Notes: generated by a model not told the origin, from the sequence alone. 47,653 nucleotides of DNA from an uncultured Prevotella sp. (GCA_902477645.1 CABSIA010000004.1:1-47653); one strand, 5' to 3'. Shown: positions 16,125 to 26,267, counted from the first letter of the stretch. Numbers and translations are program-made.

Positions 16125-16907
16125 ATGAGAAAAATAATATCTTATATATGCGCGGCATTGTTGATCGTATCTTGTAGCGATATTGACGAGAACGAGCGCT
16201 TCGTCTATGTGAAGCCTGCAGATGTAGCCCGTTGCGTTTTGCTTGAGGACTATACCGGACAGATGTGCGTCAACTGCCCGAAAGCTGTCGATGTCATCAA
16301 CCAGATACACGAGGCATACGGCGACAATGTAATTGCTGTGGGAGTACATGGCGGACGTCTGTCGCTGCCAAGTAGCAGTAGTCCACTCGGACTTGCCACA
16401 GATGAGGGCAACGAATACTACAATGCCGCCGGTCAGCCCGCACAGCCCGCAGGACGTGTAAACCGCCTTGGCTCACCTTCTAATATTGACTTTTGGCCAT
16501 CACTCGTGGCTGAGGAAATTGCGAAAGTCGCTCCATTGTCCATCGAACTGGCAACAAGCTACGATGAGGCAACCAGCACAGTTACCGTAGACGTAAAGAC
16601 TATGGGCACCAATGGCAATACAACAGGTAAGCTGCAGCTGTGGCTCGTTGAAGACAATATCGTGGCACCGCAATTTATGCCAGACGGTTCCCGAAACCTC
16701 GAATATGTGCATAACCACGTGTTGCGTGGAGCTGTAAACGGCACATGGGGTGAGGATTTCAGCGTAAATGAAGGTGAGGAAAAAACTGTCACACGTACTG
16801 CAATTCTTAAAGACCATTGGAAGGCAGAGGACATGTCTGTAGTAGCTTTTGTTTATAATGACAATGGTGTACAGCAGGCTGCAAAAATTAAAATAATGAG
16901 TGAATAA
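16125..16907 (+). CDS. Omp28-related lipoprotein with CxxC motif
   Basis: 260 residues. The N-terminus MRKIISYICAALLIVSC has a lipobox with C17 as the probable lipidated cysteine, so it should be anchored in the outer membrane. The segment LLEDYTGQMCVNCPKAVDVI carries C48 and C51 in a thioredoxin-like helix start, as in the Omp28 family first described from Porphyromonas gingivalis. A C-terminal beta domain follows (about 150-260), containing the HNHVLRGAVNGTWG segment that is repeated as HDHVLRQSLTNCLG in the 632-residue protein downstream. It ends just before a 29-bp perfect inverted repeat. A surface thiol or redox-related role fits but is not proven. Confidence 0.85.
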   Translation: MRKIISYICAALLIVSCSDIDENERFVYVKPADVARCVLLEDYTGQMCVNCPKAVDVINQIHEAYGDNVIAVGVHGGRLSLPSSSSPLGLATDEGNEYYNAAGQPAQPAGRVNRLGSPSNIDFWPSLVAEEIAKVAPLSIELATSYDEATSTVTVDVKTMGTNGNTTGKLQLWLVEDNIVAPQFMPDGSRNLEYVHNHVLRGAVNGTWGEDFSVNEGEEKTVTRTAILKDHWKAEDMSVVAFVYNDNGVQQAAKIKIMSE

Positions 16908-16908
16908 A

Positions 16909-16999
16909 TGTAGGGCCGCTATTCATAGCGGCCGCAAACAATAAGACATATCAAAGTTACATAAGATAAATTGCGGCCGCTATGAATAGCGGCCCTACA
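16909..16999. repeat. 29-bp perfect inverted repeat
   Basis: Arms at 16909-16937 and 16971-16999 are perfectly complementary, with a 33-base AT-rich centre. Each arm also contains GGCCGCTA-TTCA-TAGCGGCC, a hairpin of its own, and a GCGGCCGC octamer. No T-run follows. It looks like a palindromic intergenic element rather than a plain terminator. Confidence 0.92.
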
Positions 17000-17040
17000 G
17001 AATTCCATAAAGCGAATAATTTAAATTAAACAAAAGAAAT

Positions 17041-17709
17041 ATGAAAATGAAAAAACTTTTTGCCATAGCTGTGATGATGCTTGGCATGGCAAACACTTAT
17101 GCACAGGTGGACGGAACATTCCAGTTCGTCGATGCAAGCGGCAACGTTGTTACTGATGGAAGTACTGTTACCTTCACCGAAATAGAACCTGGAATACCGG
17201 GGCTCATAGCAGATCAAATTAAGTTTAATTTGTCTGTTAAAAACACTTTGAATGCTGAGGCTTATGTGGCTGCCCACCTGGTAACAGAGGAATTGCCAAG
17301 TGGCTATGTACAGTTCTGCTTCCCGGAACAATGTCAGCCGGGTGAGTTGCCTAAAGATTATATTTCTGAAGGCGGAACTTTTTCTGCCAACGAGACAAAG
17401 CCACTAAACTCAGAATGGAATCTTGAAGATGGCAAATACGGTACCGCACGCTTCACAATGCAGATTCTTGTAATGAACCGCACCGGTGACTTCCCTAAAT
17501 ATTCTTACAGCAAAAAAGCTGACGGTCCTAAAGTAACCATCAACTGTATATATGCAGACCCTGCTGGTATAGCAGACCTTGAGTCTGATAAGAACTCTTC
17601 TGTAATAGCCCGCTACAATGCGAAAGGACAGGTTGTCGCAGCTCCCGTAAAGGGCATTAACATTTTGAGACTCTCTAACGGCAAGACAGTTAAACAGATA
17701 GTTAAATAA
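17041..17709 (+). CDS. Secreted protein with C-terminal sorting tail, unknown function
   Basis: 222 residues. A signal peptide (MKMKKLFAIAVMMLGMANTYAQ) leads to a single beta-rich domain (VDGTFQFVDASGNVV…VTINCIYADPAG) and a C-terminal tail ARYNAKGQVVAAPVKG…GKTVKQIVK. The tail is the same type as in the 632-residue protein that begins 15 bases downstream and in the interrupted protein ending at 29973. It has a close cysteine pair (FCFPEQC) but no CxxC. I do not recognise the main domain. Its small size suggests an accessory or structural surface protein. Confidence 0.78.
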   Translation: MKMKKLFAIAVMMLGMANTYAQVDGTFQFVDASGNVVTDGSTVTFTEIEPGIPGLIADQIKFNLSVKNTLNAEAYVAAHLVTEELPSGYVQFCFPEQCQPGELPKDYISEGGTFSANETKPLNSEWNLEDGKYGTARFTMQILVMNRTGDFPKYSYSKKADGPKVTINCIYADPAGIADLESDKNSSVIARYNAKGQVVAAPVKGINILRLSNGKTVKQIVK

Positions 17710-17724
17710 TTAACATTTAAGAAT

Positions 17725-19623
17725 ATGAAAAAACTTTTACTCCTCGTGACAGCTCTTACCCTGTCACTTTCTGTTGCGACAGCACAGACAGGAAAATTAG
17801 TGAAGGCTCCTGCCCAAATGAATACAAGCAGTGTAAAAAAAGGCTTCCACAAGTCTCCTGCAAAGGCACAGCTCGAAGAAGGCCAGATGATTATGGGCGC
17901 ATACACGTCAGATGATTATCAGGGAAACGCATTAGGATTTCAGACTGCTGGTGAAATTGAGCTTGTCTCAAAAATTGACATAACCCAAGTTAAAAGATTC
18001 TCCGGCAGCAAGCTCACGGCCATTCGTTTTGCTTTGGCTGATGTAACAGCTGTATCAAAAGTTGTAGCTTATACCGCTAAAGGAACCCAATACACCCCAA
18101 TTGCCACAGCGGATGTAACTGAGACTCCTGTTGTAGGTTGGAATACCGTTAAATTGGCAGCCCCTGTTGATCTTGACTTTACAGATGCTGATGCATTATG
18201 CTTAGGATTTGTATATACACAAAAGAGAGGGGCTTATCCTTTGGCTTTCGTTAACGCTAATTATGAGGCTCCTACATATCTACACTCTGGCACCGCATTC
18301 AGCGACACCCAGGCTGACGCTGCCGGCTATGGCACATTGTGTGTACAGGGTATCGTAGAGGATGTTATAATGCCAGAGAAGAACATCATTCTTAGCGACA
18401 TGGTTATAGAAAAGGAATTCTATAAGGGAGGAACAGAAATGAAATACGCAGTGCTGATGTCTAACTTCGGTAAGCAAGTTGCAAACAATGTAGTACTTGC
18501 CACATATATTGACGACGTAGAGACCGCCCAGCCCCTTACTGTTACAGATGTTACACCTCAGGACAAAATTGTAGAGGCAACTTTGACTTTGCCTTCTGTA
18601 TTGGCAAACGGCAAACATACCCTTAAGCTTGCAGTAAAGACTGTTGACGGCGCAGTTCCTACAAATGACCTTGAAGATGACGAGCTTTCCGCAACATTCA
18701 CAGCATACGCCAATGAAGTTCCCCGTCAGAAGAACCTTGTAGAGCAGTTTACGTCTACATATTGTACCTATTGTCCTTCAGGCGCTACAAACTTGAACAA
18801 CTTCGTTAAGACACGCGACGATATAGCTTGGGTGTCTGTACATGGAAACATGAACGGAACAGACATCTATACAACAACTTATACAAACTATCTCATGTAT
18901 CTGGAAAATGTCAGCGGTTTCCCATCTGCATCTTTTAACCGTGCAAACGTAACTGGTGAGGTCGCATTCGGAATATCATTCGGCAGCGGAGCATCTTCTT
19001 CACAGATCACAGCATACTTCAATGAGATTATGAGCTATGCAAGCATGGCACCTTCTTTTGCAGACATTAATATCTCAGCTGATTACAACTATGAGACACG
19101 CAAGCTCGATGTTACCGTTAAGGGTAATGCTGCAGAAGGTGCAAAGACTTGTCTCGAAGGTTATGGACTTACCGTTTACCTTACAGAGGATGGTCTTATC
19201 TCGAAGCAGCTCAACAATGGCAGATGGGTCAGCAACTATCAGCACGACCACGTGTTGCGTCAGTCTCTCACAAACTGCCTTGGCAGCGATCTTAACTGGA
19301 ACGGCGACGCTTACGAAAACACTTACTCTATCAACCTGAAGGACAGCTATAATGCTGAAAATATGAACGTTGTTGCTTTCATCTCTCCAATTGTTAAGAA
19401 TATCAATACCTACGCAGGTGAGAGTATCGAGGTAAACAACTGCGAGATTCTTTCTCTGAAGGAAATTGTCGCCGCTGGTATCGATGGTGTTACAACCAAC
19501 AACAATGGTACGGTTGAGGTTGCACGCTACAATGCTGCCGGACAGGTTATCTCTGCTCCGCAGAAGGGCTTGAACATCGTAAAGCTGAGCAACGGCGAGA
19601 CACGCAAGGTTATCGTGAAATAA
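17725..19623 (+). CDS. Omp28-like secreted protein with CxxC and sorting tail
   Basis: 632 residues. A signal peptide (MKKLLLLVTALTLSLSVATAQ) is followed by a beta-sandwich N-terminal half (about 50-200), an Ig-like linker (about 215-330) and an Omp28-like domain. That domain opens RQKNLVEQFTSTYCTYCPSG, with C347 and C350, and continues with VSGFPSASFNR and HDHVLRQSLTNCLG. The tail ARYNAAGQVISAPQKG…TRKVIVK resembles a type IX sorting signal. It is a larger, sorted relative of the lipoprotein at 16125. The repeated CxxCP motif implies a redox-active or disulfide-stabilised thioredoxin fold at the cell surface. Confidence 0.85.
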   Translation: MKKLLLLVTALTLSLSVATAQTGKLVKAPAQMNTSSVKKGFHKSPAKAQLEEGQMIMGAYTSDDYQGNALGFQTAGEIELVSKIDITQVKRFSGSKLTAIRFALADVTAVSKVVAYTAKGTQYTPIATADVTETPVVGWNTVKLAAPVDLDFTDADALCLGFVYTQKRGAYPLAFVNANYEAPTYLHSGTAFSDTQADAAGYGTLCVQGIVEDVIMPEKNIILSDMVIEKEFYKGGTEMKYAVLMSNFGKQVANNVVLATYIDDVETAQPLTVTDVTPQDKIVEATLTLPSVLANGKHTLKLAVKTVDGAVPTNDLEDDELSATFTAYANEVPRQKNLVEQFTSTYCTYCPSGATNLNNFVKTRDDIAWVSVHGNMNGTDIYTTTYTNYLMYLENVSGFPSASFNRANVTGEVAFGISFGSGASSSQITAYFNEIMSYASMAPSFADINISADYNYETRKLDVTVKGNAAEGAKTCLEGYGLTVYLTEDGLISKQLNNGRWVSNYQHDHVLRQSLTNCLGSDLNWNGDAYENTYSINLKDSYNAENMNVVAFISPIVKNINTYAGESIEVNNCEILSLKEIVAAGIDGVTTNNNGTVEVARYNAAGQVISAPQKGLNIVKLSNGETRKVIVK

Positions 19624-19645
19624 AGAAAACAAAATCATTACAAGA

Positions 19646-22600
19646 ATGAGACTAAACAAGACTTTACAAAAGCGTATGGGGCTGGTGCTCCATACACTTT
19701 TGGTGACGTTGTTGTTCCTGTGGTGCGGCAATGTGAATGCAGCCGTTGTAGGCTCAGGCACAAAAGCCGACCCGTATGTTCTGGAGAACGGAACTGCATA
19801 CACTATTGAGTCATTCGGCTCATTTTATGCTAAATTCACAGCTCCGAGTGCGGGAAAATTTGTGCTTACAGGCGACTCGTACAGTGTCTACACAGACGGG
19901 ACATTCAGCACAATAGATGAGAAAATCATACCGCAGTTCAATAATGACTATGAGAATAAGGAATACTCTTTCGACTGCGAGGCAGGAAAGACCTACTATG
20001 TAGGATTTGATTTCGCTTGGGACGCTTATACAACAACTTTTAAGTTCCTCACAGAGGCAGAGCCATTGCAGATGAAATCATGCGACCCGGCTGAGGGCAC
20101 AGTTATGAATGTGTCATCTGCAAGCGTAGACTTGAAGTTCAACCAGAATGTGGCAGTCAGCTCATGCACGGTAAGCAGCGGCTCAAACACAGCCAGCCTT
20201 ACCGTCAACGCACGTGACATCTATGTTTCTGTAGATGCCAAGACCGAGCTTCTGAACTGGTATACCGATGATAAGATTAAGGAAGGTGATGATATCACAT
20301 TCACATTCTCCGGCATAGCGACTGCTGACGGTAAGCAGACTTATGGAGAAGACGGCAAGTTCGTGGTGACATACAAGGCAGGCCCTAAGCCTGTTGTGCT
20401 TATATCAAGCACCAATACTCCGGTTAGTAATCCGCCGGTGACAATATTCAAGTCATACTATATGGAGGATGATTACAGCTCCATCATCAATCTTGCATTC
20501 TCCGACAACATCAAGGAAGTTGGCAGCGTTACTTTGGAATACGGCAACCGTGAGCCTGTAGACGGAAAAGACGAGATATACATTGAGGAGCTTACTCCGA
20601 CAGTTATGGCAAACTATGTCATTATAGACTTTAAGGGCAAAGTGCGCCGTGTACAGGATATGTTACCTGGCACAACAAATGAATATGAGTATATAACCTT
20701 AACACTTAACGGTGTTATGGATAACAACGGCAACCTGGTAGTCGCATCTGACCAGAGCAGTGCGGGAAAATTTGTATTCAACTACAAGTATCAAGAGATA
20801 GCATATAATGTTCAGTCTGACATAGAAGAGGGCAATCCCGTAACTTCTGACACCAAGAGCATTAAGCTGTGGATATCGGAAGATGGCGGCAATGCCGTAT
20901 TCTCAGGCGCACAGTTCGCATATAAGGATAACGGTGAGGATAAGACAGCCACAATAGAGGGCAGCCTTCTCTCTTATGAGAATGACGAGAACTTCGAGGG
21001 CGCAAAATTCATCATCGTTCCTGTGCCTAATGTAAATATTGATGCAGACACTAAGGTTACACTTACTCTCAACGCAGAGACTCCTGACGGTGTGGCACAT
21101 ACAGAATTCACAAAGGAGATTAACTGCACAGGCAGGACAGCCGACAATACAGAATTTGATGTCGTAAGCGCTATATGGCATGACGGCGAGAACGATGTGG
21201 AGATGAAGAACGGCAATATCGCCGTACTGACAGAGGGAAGCACGACCACATTTACACTTAACAAGGAGTTCGGTTATTGCGATTGGGAGATTACTGATAA
21301 TGACGGTGAGTATATCAGAGGCGGATACTACGCATCTCAGACACCTGTCACCTCATTCGATATCGAGTGGTTTAATGAGAAGTTCACTCAAGGAAAGACT
21401 TATACATTCACATTGAAGGCATGGAACAAGGAGAGCGAGCAGCAGGGTGCCGGCGCACTTCCTCCCACTGTCGGAACCGCCACCTTCACATTCAACGGAG
21501 CGGCAGAGGCATACGTCTACAGTGATGTGGAGCTTTCGAATGTCATCAAGGGTAGCGTGCTTCTTGAGAGCAGCGAGCAGAACACATACGTTCTTAAGTT
21601 CAGTGCTCCGGCAAATGTAAAGGAAGCTATGATCAATACTGGATCAGGCACATCTGTGAATTGTGATGTTGTAGCAAATAATGAAGAGAAAACCGAGTGG
21701 ACAGTAACGCTAAACAAAAAAGTACTCAACTCATTCGATGCTTTCGACCTCAACGTATTCGCCGAGGACATGGAGGGACATGCCATCAACAAGGCACATT
21801 CAGAGTCTGTTGAGGTAACAGAGCTTGAGGACAACACATGGCTCACCATCAAGTTCTCTGCCGAGTTCAACAGATATGCCTTTACTGTTTCTCCAGCAAG
21901 CGAGTCAACAGTAGAGATGCTTGACAAGATTACATTCTCCTATTCTACCGGCATCAGCCTTAACTGGGGTGGAGACCCGACAACCAAGATTGTTATCCGT
22001 GACAGAGAGGGATACTTTACCTACGGTGAGTTCACTATGAATGATATCAAGTATGACCTGTCTGACAACAAAAACATGTGGATAGAGCTTGAGACTCCAA
22101 TCACAGACGCCGGTAATTATGTTGTCGATGTTCCGTCAGGATTCTTTGTCCTTGGCGAGCAGTTTGAGAGTTCTCTGAACAAGCACACTCTTGTTTATTA
22201 TGAGATAAAGGCTGCAAGCAAAGACTTCAAGCTGGAGGTTAATCCAGCTGGCGGCAATGTAACTGAAATACCCGCAATTATAGAATTTACGGCTACAGAG
22301 CTTTCTGCGCTTGCTTGTAACTTTGACTTGGCTCCTACACTGAAGGATGCCGACGGAAATATGTATACGGTATCTTTCGCTTATCCTGAGGATTGGAACA
22401 AACGGAATGCAATTGACGTTGTACTTGCGGATGGTGCCATAACAGCAGACGGTACTTATACTCTCACTATACCTGCTGGAGCACTTTACAATGACAGCGA
22501 TGGCAACTACTCTAACCTTGAGGACATTGTGATTGTATATATTATCGGTACAGGATCTGGTATCGACAGTATCGTGGCTAATGCCGGCGGTAAGGTTGAT

Positions 22601-22711
22601 GTTTACACTGTCAACGGTGTTAATGTTCTGCGCAATGCTGACGCTGCTGCCGTGAAGGCTCTTAAGAAGGGACTTTACATTATCAACGGCAAGAAGGTGA
22701 TGCTTAAATAA
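19646..22711 (+). CDS. Giant secreted Ig-like-domain protein, paralogue 1
   Basis: 1021 residues. It has a hydrophobic signal sequence (…TLLVTLLFLWCGNVNAA), then a domain opening GSGTKADPYVLENGTAYT that resembles pre-peptidase C-terminal domains. SbsA/Big_5-like Ig domains follow (for example DPAEGTVMNVSSASVDLKFNQ at about 147-167), and a ~110-residue unit at about 745-856 (SPASESTVEMLDKITFSYS…YYEIKAA). The tail is VDVYTVNGVNVLRN…KGLYIINGKK. It is a close paralogue of the next gene, with which it shares signal, domain order and tail. It is likely a surface-exposed adhesin or binding protein; there is no enzymatic motif. The WC in the signal does not fit a lipobox. Confidence 0.8.
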   Translation: MRLNKTLQKRMGLVLHTLLVTLLFLWCGNVNAAVVGSGTKADPYVLENGTAYTIESFGSFYAKFTAPSAGKFVLTGDSYSVYTDGTFSTIDEKIIPQFNNDYENKEYSFDCEAGKTYYVGFDFAWDAYTTTFKFLTEAEPLQMKSCDPAEGTVMNVSSASVDLKFNQNVAVSSCTVSSGSNTASLTVNARDIYVSVDAKTELLNWYTDDKIKEGDDITFTFSGIATADGKQTYGEDGKFVVTYKAGPKPVVLISSTNTPVSNPPVTIFKSYYMEDDYSSIINLAFSDNIKEVGSVTLEYGNREPVDGKDEIYIEELTPTVMANYVIIDFKGKVRRVQDMLPGTTNEYEYITLTLNGVMDNNGNLVVASDQSSAGKFVFNYKYQEIAYNVQSDIEEGNPVTSDTKSIKLWISEDGGNAVFSGAQFAYKDNGEDKTATIEGSLLSYENDENFEGAKFIIVPVPNVNIDADTKVTLTLNAETPDGVAHTEFTKEINCTGRTADNTEFDVVSAIWHDGENDVEMKNGNIAVLTEGSTTTFTLNKEFGYCDWEITDNDGEYIRGGYYASQTPVTSFDIEWFNEKFTQGKTYTFTLKAWNKESEQQGAGALPPTVGTATFTFNGAAEAYVYSDVELSNVIKGSVLLESSEQNTYVLKFSAPANVKEAMINTGSGTSVNCDVVANNEEKTEWTVTLNKKVLNSFDAFDLNVFAEDMEGHAINKAHSESVEVTELEDNTWLTIKFSAEFNRYAFTVSPASESTVEMLDKITFSYSTGISLNWGGDPTTKIVIRDREGYFTYGEFTMNDIKYDLSDNKNMWIELETPITDAGNYVVDVPSGFFVLGEQFESSLNKHTLVYYEIKAASKDFKLEVNPAGGNVTEIPAIIEFTATELSALACNFDLAPTLKDADGNMYTVSFAYPEDWNKRNAIDVVLADGAITADGTYTLTIPAGALYNDSDGNYSNLEDIVIVYIIGTGSGIDSIVANAGGKVDVYTVNGVNVLRNADAAAVKALKKGLYIINGKKVMLK

Positions 22712-22752
22712 AAGAAGATTTCAATTATTATTATTAATTAAATTTCATAGTT

Positions 22753-25700
22753 ATGGGAAAAACAAAATTTTTCATCAAAAATGCTAATCACACGCTTTAT
22801 ACGCTTATGATGGCATTGTTGTTCCTGTGGTGCGGCAATCTTTCCGTATCGGCAGAGGGCACAGGAACAAAGGACGACCCATACATCTGGACAGACCAGA
22901 CAGAGGGTTTCACTACAGCCGACGGTGCACAGGTTGCAGCGACAGGTGACAGACTCTATGCCGTGTTTACCCCCCAGACGGATGGAATTCTTGTAATTTC
23001 ATCTATCTACAGGCAGTTCACCGACAACACTTTTTCTACAGAAAGTGAGACTCAGCCTGTATGGGACGGCAAATACCCACAGCAATCTAAGTTGCAGTGT
23101 ACAGCTGGCAACACCTATTATGTAGGTGGCAATATGCCAAGCTCAACCGTAACTGTCAAGTACCTTGCTGAGGAAGAGCCACTGAAACTCACAGCGTATT
23201 CTCCTGAGGATGGCAGTGTTTTCAATGTGGTAAAAGGCACAGTAAACCTGGAGTTCAACCAGAAGGTGTCAGTAAGCGGTTGCACAATGACATTTGGAAA
23301 CCAGACACTGAATCCAGGTGTCAATGTAACCAACGCTTATGCTTCTGTAAGCGTGAAAGACCAGCTTATGGCAGCCTACAACAACGGCTCACTTCACGAA
23401 GGTGACGACATCAAGTTCACATTCTCTGGCATCAAGTCGGCTGAGGACAACAGTTTGCTGAACGGCACAGGAACATTTGAGGTGAGTTACAAGGCTCCTG
23501 CAAAGCCAATGACACTTGTGTCTACTACAAACACCCCTGCAAGCGAAACTCCTGTAAACGGCTTCAAGTCATATTACATGTCAAACGACGCTACAGGTCT
23601 TATATCCCTTACTTTCAGTGAAGAGGTTGGCTCGGTAGACAAGATACAGCTTCTTTACGGCGACCAGGAAGGAACCGGTGAGGACGATGCTCCAAATTCA
23701 TATTATGTAGAAGATGTAAAATATAACATTATCGGTGAGAATATTGTCATTAACTTAAAGGACAAGCGTCGCAATCATGCGGATATGCTTCCTGGAATAG
23801 AAACTGTATACGGGACAATCGCTCTGATGGTTTCAGGTGTTAAGGATGCAAAAGGCAACAACGCATACTCTTCAGGCATCGGCACAATAGGTTCATTCGG
23901 CTTTAACTATGAGTATAAGGAGGTTGAATATACTGTATCAGCCGACTGGGCTGTCGATGGCGGCAATGCCATCACCTCAGATACAAAGAACGTAGAGCTT
24001 TGGATGCAGGAGACAGGCGGCAACGCCACATTCACCGGCGTTAAGTTCGCTTATAAGGAAGATGGTGCAGACAAGACAGCTGTTGTTAATGCAAACGAGA
24101 TCACTATATCTGACGACGAGGAGATAGCAGGTGCTAAGATTTACACAATCCCTGTTCCAAACGTTAAGATGGACGCAGGCACAGTGACTGTAAGTCTTGA
24201 CGGCGTTGAGGCTCCTGACGGTGCTGAGCATGCAAATTATTCTACAGCTCTTACCTGCAATGGCAGAACAGCTGCCGTTGCCTCTGAATTTGCTGTGACA
24301 AGTGCTATATGGCATGGTGCAGACGGTGACGTTGATATGAAAACCGCTGCGATAGAGACATTTACCACCAAGTCTACATCTACAATTGTACTTAACAGGG
24401 AAGTTGGCTATGTAACTTGGGAACTTACCGAGATAAACGGTGAGACCAACACTCTGATGAAGAACAGCTATGTGGCAGAGAGTGCAATAACCAAAGCTGA
24501 CGGCACCTCAACATTTGACATCACATGGCGCGGTGCTGCCGTTACATTGAAAGTCGGTAACACATACGTATTTACAGTGAAGGCTTGGAATAATGCAACG
24601 GAGGCACAGGGTCAGGGCCTTAACAATCCTACAGTAGGTACAACATCATTCAATATAACACCGGCTGGTGTGGCATACGTCTACAGTGACGTGGTTCTTC
24701 AGAGCCATATCGCTGACCCGTATCTTCTCATGAACAGCGAGGAGACAACTTATACACTTGAGTTCAGCGGTCCTGCAACAGTCAAGAAAGTTGTTCTGAA
24801 CCAAGGTATGGGTATGTCATCAGAATGTGAGTTTAATGCAGTAGAGGGTACAGAGGACAGAACATGGGTTGTTACTATACCTGCAAGTGCTCTCTCTGAG
24901 TCTCAGATTCTTCTCAATGTATTCGCTGAGGACAAGGAGCACCGTGCCATCAACAAGGCTCTCGACTATACATGTCCTACCGACGGTGGCGACAATGTAT
25001 GGCTTCCTATCGTATTGGAGGCGGAGTTCAACAAGCCAGCATTCACTGTTGAGCCGGCAAGCGAGTCTGTTGTCGACAAGATTGATGTCATCACATTCTC
25101 TTATTCTGGTGCAATCAACCCAAGCTACGCCATCAGCGGCAAGATTAAGATCATGACCGACAACGGCCGTACATTATTGTATGAGCTTGGCTTTAATGAC
25201 GTAAAGCGTCCTGAAGGATATGAGGGAACAGACAAACTGTGCATCGTACTGGATGAGCCTATCACAACTCCTGGCAACTATACTATCGATGTACCGTCTG
25301 GATTCTTCAATCTCGGCGAGCAATTTGAGGGAGCTTCAAGCAGAGCTGCTACAATCTACTATGAGATAAAAGGCTCAACAGGAGCTGAGATAAAAGTTAC
25401 TCCAGAAAGCGAGTCTGTCGTTGAGAGTCTTGATAAGATAGTATTCACATACGAGCCTGGTATCAATGTAAACTGGGGTGAGAGTGAAGGCGATAAGATA
25501 ACTGTTTACAATAAAGAAACCCGTACAGAGGTGGCATCATTCACAAAGGATGATGTGAAATACCCAGATGATTTCTTCGACATAACCAATGTCAGAGTAG
25601 AGTTTGCCGAGCCTATCACTGCTGCTGGTGTTTATGAGGTAACTGTTCCTGCAGGATTCTTCGCACTTGGCGAAAGTGGCGATAATGTTAATGAGACTAT

Positions 25701-26214
25701 GATTATCTACTATGAGGTAAAATCAAAGCAGCCTGTAGGTGATGGACTTGCCCTGACAGCCAATCCTGCTGCTGGCACTGTTGCAGAAATTCCTGCAACT
25801 ATCGTCATATCTGCAGATTGCAGTGAAGCTGGCTTTGAAAACTATGCGTTAATGCCAACTTTAGTTGGTGACAATAATGTTTCTTATGCGCTTGATGTTG
25901 AGTTAGGTGTAGGATGGAATGAGATTAATATAATCCTTAAGAACGGTTCAATCACAGCAGATGGAACTTACACTCTTACTATCCCGGCTGGTGCAATTTC
26001 TGGTGACGGTAAGGTTAACGAAGAAACTGTTATTGTCTATGTCATAGGTACAGGTGTATCAGGTATCGACAACATCATAGCCAACGCAGGCGGCAAGGTT
26101 GACGTTTACACTGTAAATGGTGTTAACGTTCTCCGCAATGCTAACGCTGCGGCTGTTAAGGCACTTGCCAAGGGTCTTTACATCATCAATGGCAAGAAAG
26201 TTGTCATTAAATAA
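22753..26214 (+). CDS. Giant secreted Ig-like-domain protein, paralogue 2
   Basis: 1153 residues with the same plan as its upstream neighbour: signal (…MALLFLWCGNLSVSA), GTGTKDDPYIW opening domain, Big_5-like Ig domains (SPEDGSVFNVVKGTVNLEFNQ) and tail VDVYTVNGVNVLRN…KGLYIINGKK. The extra length of about 130 residues is explained mainly by a second tandem copy of the ~110-residue unit. It occurs at about 764-874 (EPASESVVDKIDVITFSYS) and again at about 880-995 (TPESESVVESLDKIVFTYE). The gene follows its paralogue by 41 bases, a tandem duplication that has diverged. The function is probably adhesive or ligand-binding; no ligand can be named. Confidence 0.8.
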   Translation: MGKTKFFIKNANHTLYTLMMALLFLWCGNLSVSAEGTGTKDDPYIWTDQTEGFTTADGAQVAATGDRLYAVFTPQTDGILVISSIYRQFTDNTFSTESETQPVWDGKYPQQSKLQCTAGNTYYVGGNMPSSTVTVKYLAEEEPLKLTAYSPEDGSVFNVVKGTVNLEFNQKVSVSGCTMTFGNQTLNPGVNVTNAYASVSVKDQLMAAYNNGSLHEGDDIKFTFSGIKSAEDNSLLNGTGTFEVSYKAPAKPMTLVSTTNTPASETPVNGFKSYYMSNDATGLISLTFSEEVGSVDKIQLLYGDQEGTGEDDAPNSYYVEDVKYNIIGENIVINLKDKRRNHADMLPGIETVYGTIALMVSGVKDAKGNNAYSSGIGTIGSFGFNYEYKEVEYTVSADWAVDGGNAITSDTKNVELWMQETGGNATFTGVKFAYKEDGADKTAVVNANEITISDDEEIAGAKIYTIPVPNVKMDAGTVTVSLDGVEAPDGAEHANYSTALTCNGRTAAVASEFAVTSAIWHGADGDVDMKTAAIETFTTKSTSTIVLNREVGYVTWELTEINGETNTLMKNSYVAESAITKADGTSTFDITWRGAAVTLKVGNTYVFTVKAWNNATEAQGQGLNNPTVGTTSFNITPAGVAYVYSDVVLQSHIADPYLLMNSEETTYTLEFSGPATVKKVVLNQGMGMSSECEFNAVEGTEDRTWVVTIPASALSESQILLNVFAEDKEHRAINKALDYTCPTDGGDNVWLPIVLEAEFNKPAFTVEPASESVVDKIDVITFSYSGAINPSYAISGKIKIMTDNGRTLLYELGFNDVKRPEGYEGTDKLCIVLDEPITTPGNYTIDVPSGFFNLGEQFEGASSRAATIYYEIKGSTGAEIKVTPESESVVESLDKIVFTYEPGINVNWGESEGDKITVYNKETRTEVASFTKDDVKYPDDFFDITNVRVEFAEPITAAGVYEVTVPAGFFALGESGDNVNETMIIYYEVKSKQPVGDGLALTANPAAGTVAEIPATIVISADCSEAGFENYALMPTLVGDNNVSYALDVELGVGWNEINIILKNGSITADGTYTLTIPAGAISGDGKVNEETVIVYVIGTGVSGIDNIIANAGGKVDVYTVNGVNVLRNANAAAVKALAKGLYIINGKKVVIK

Positions 26215-26230
26215 TTTGTACGTTATATTC

Positions 26231-26267
26231 TTTAAGGTTGCGGAACTATGTTTTCCGCAACCTTAAA
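26231..26267 (+). promoter_or_regulatory. 15-bp perfect hairpin before the interrupted Omp28-like gene
   Basis: TTTAAGGTTGCGGAA (26231-26245) pairs with TTCCGCAACCTTAAA (26253-26267) around a 7-base loop. It lacks a T-run. The ATG at 26248 lies in the loop, so the real start of the next gene is more likely 26290. It could attenuate or stabilise the transcript. Confidence 0.75.

Noticed and set aside
19646..19745. Lipoprotein signal in the giant Ig-like proteins (FLWCGN)
   Set aside because: Tryptophan before the cysteine does not fit the lipobox, which needs a small residue; an ordinary signal peptide is more likely.
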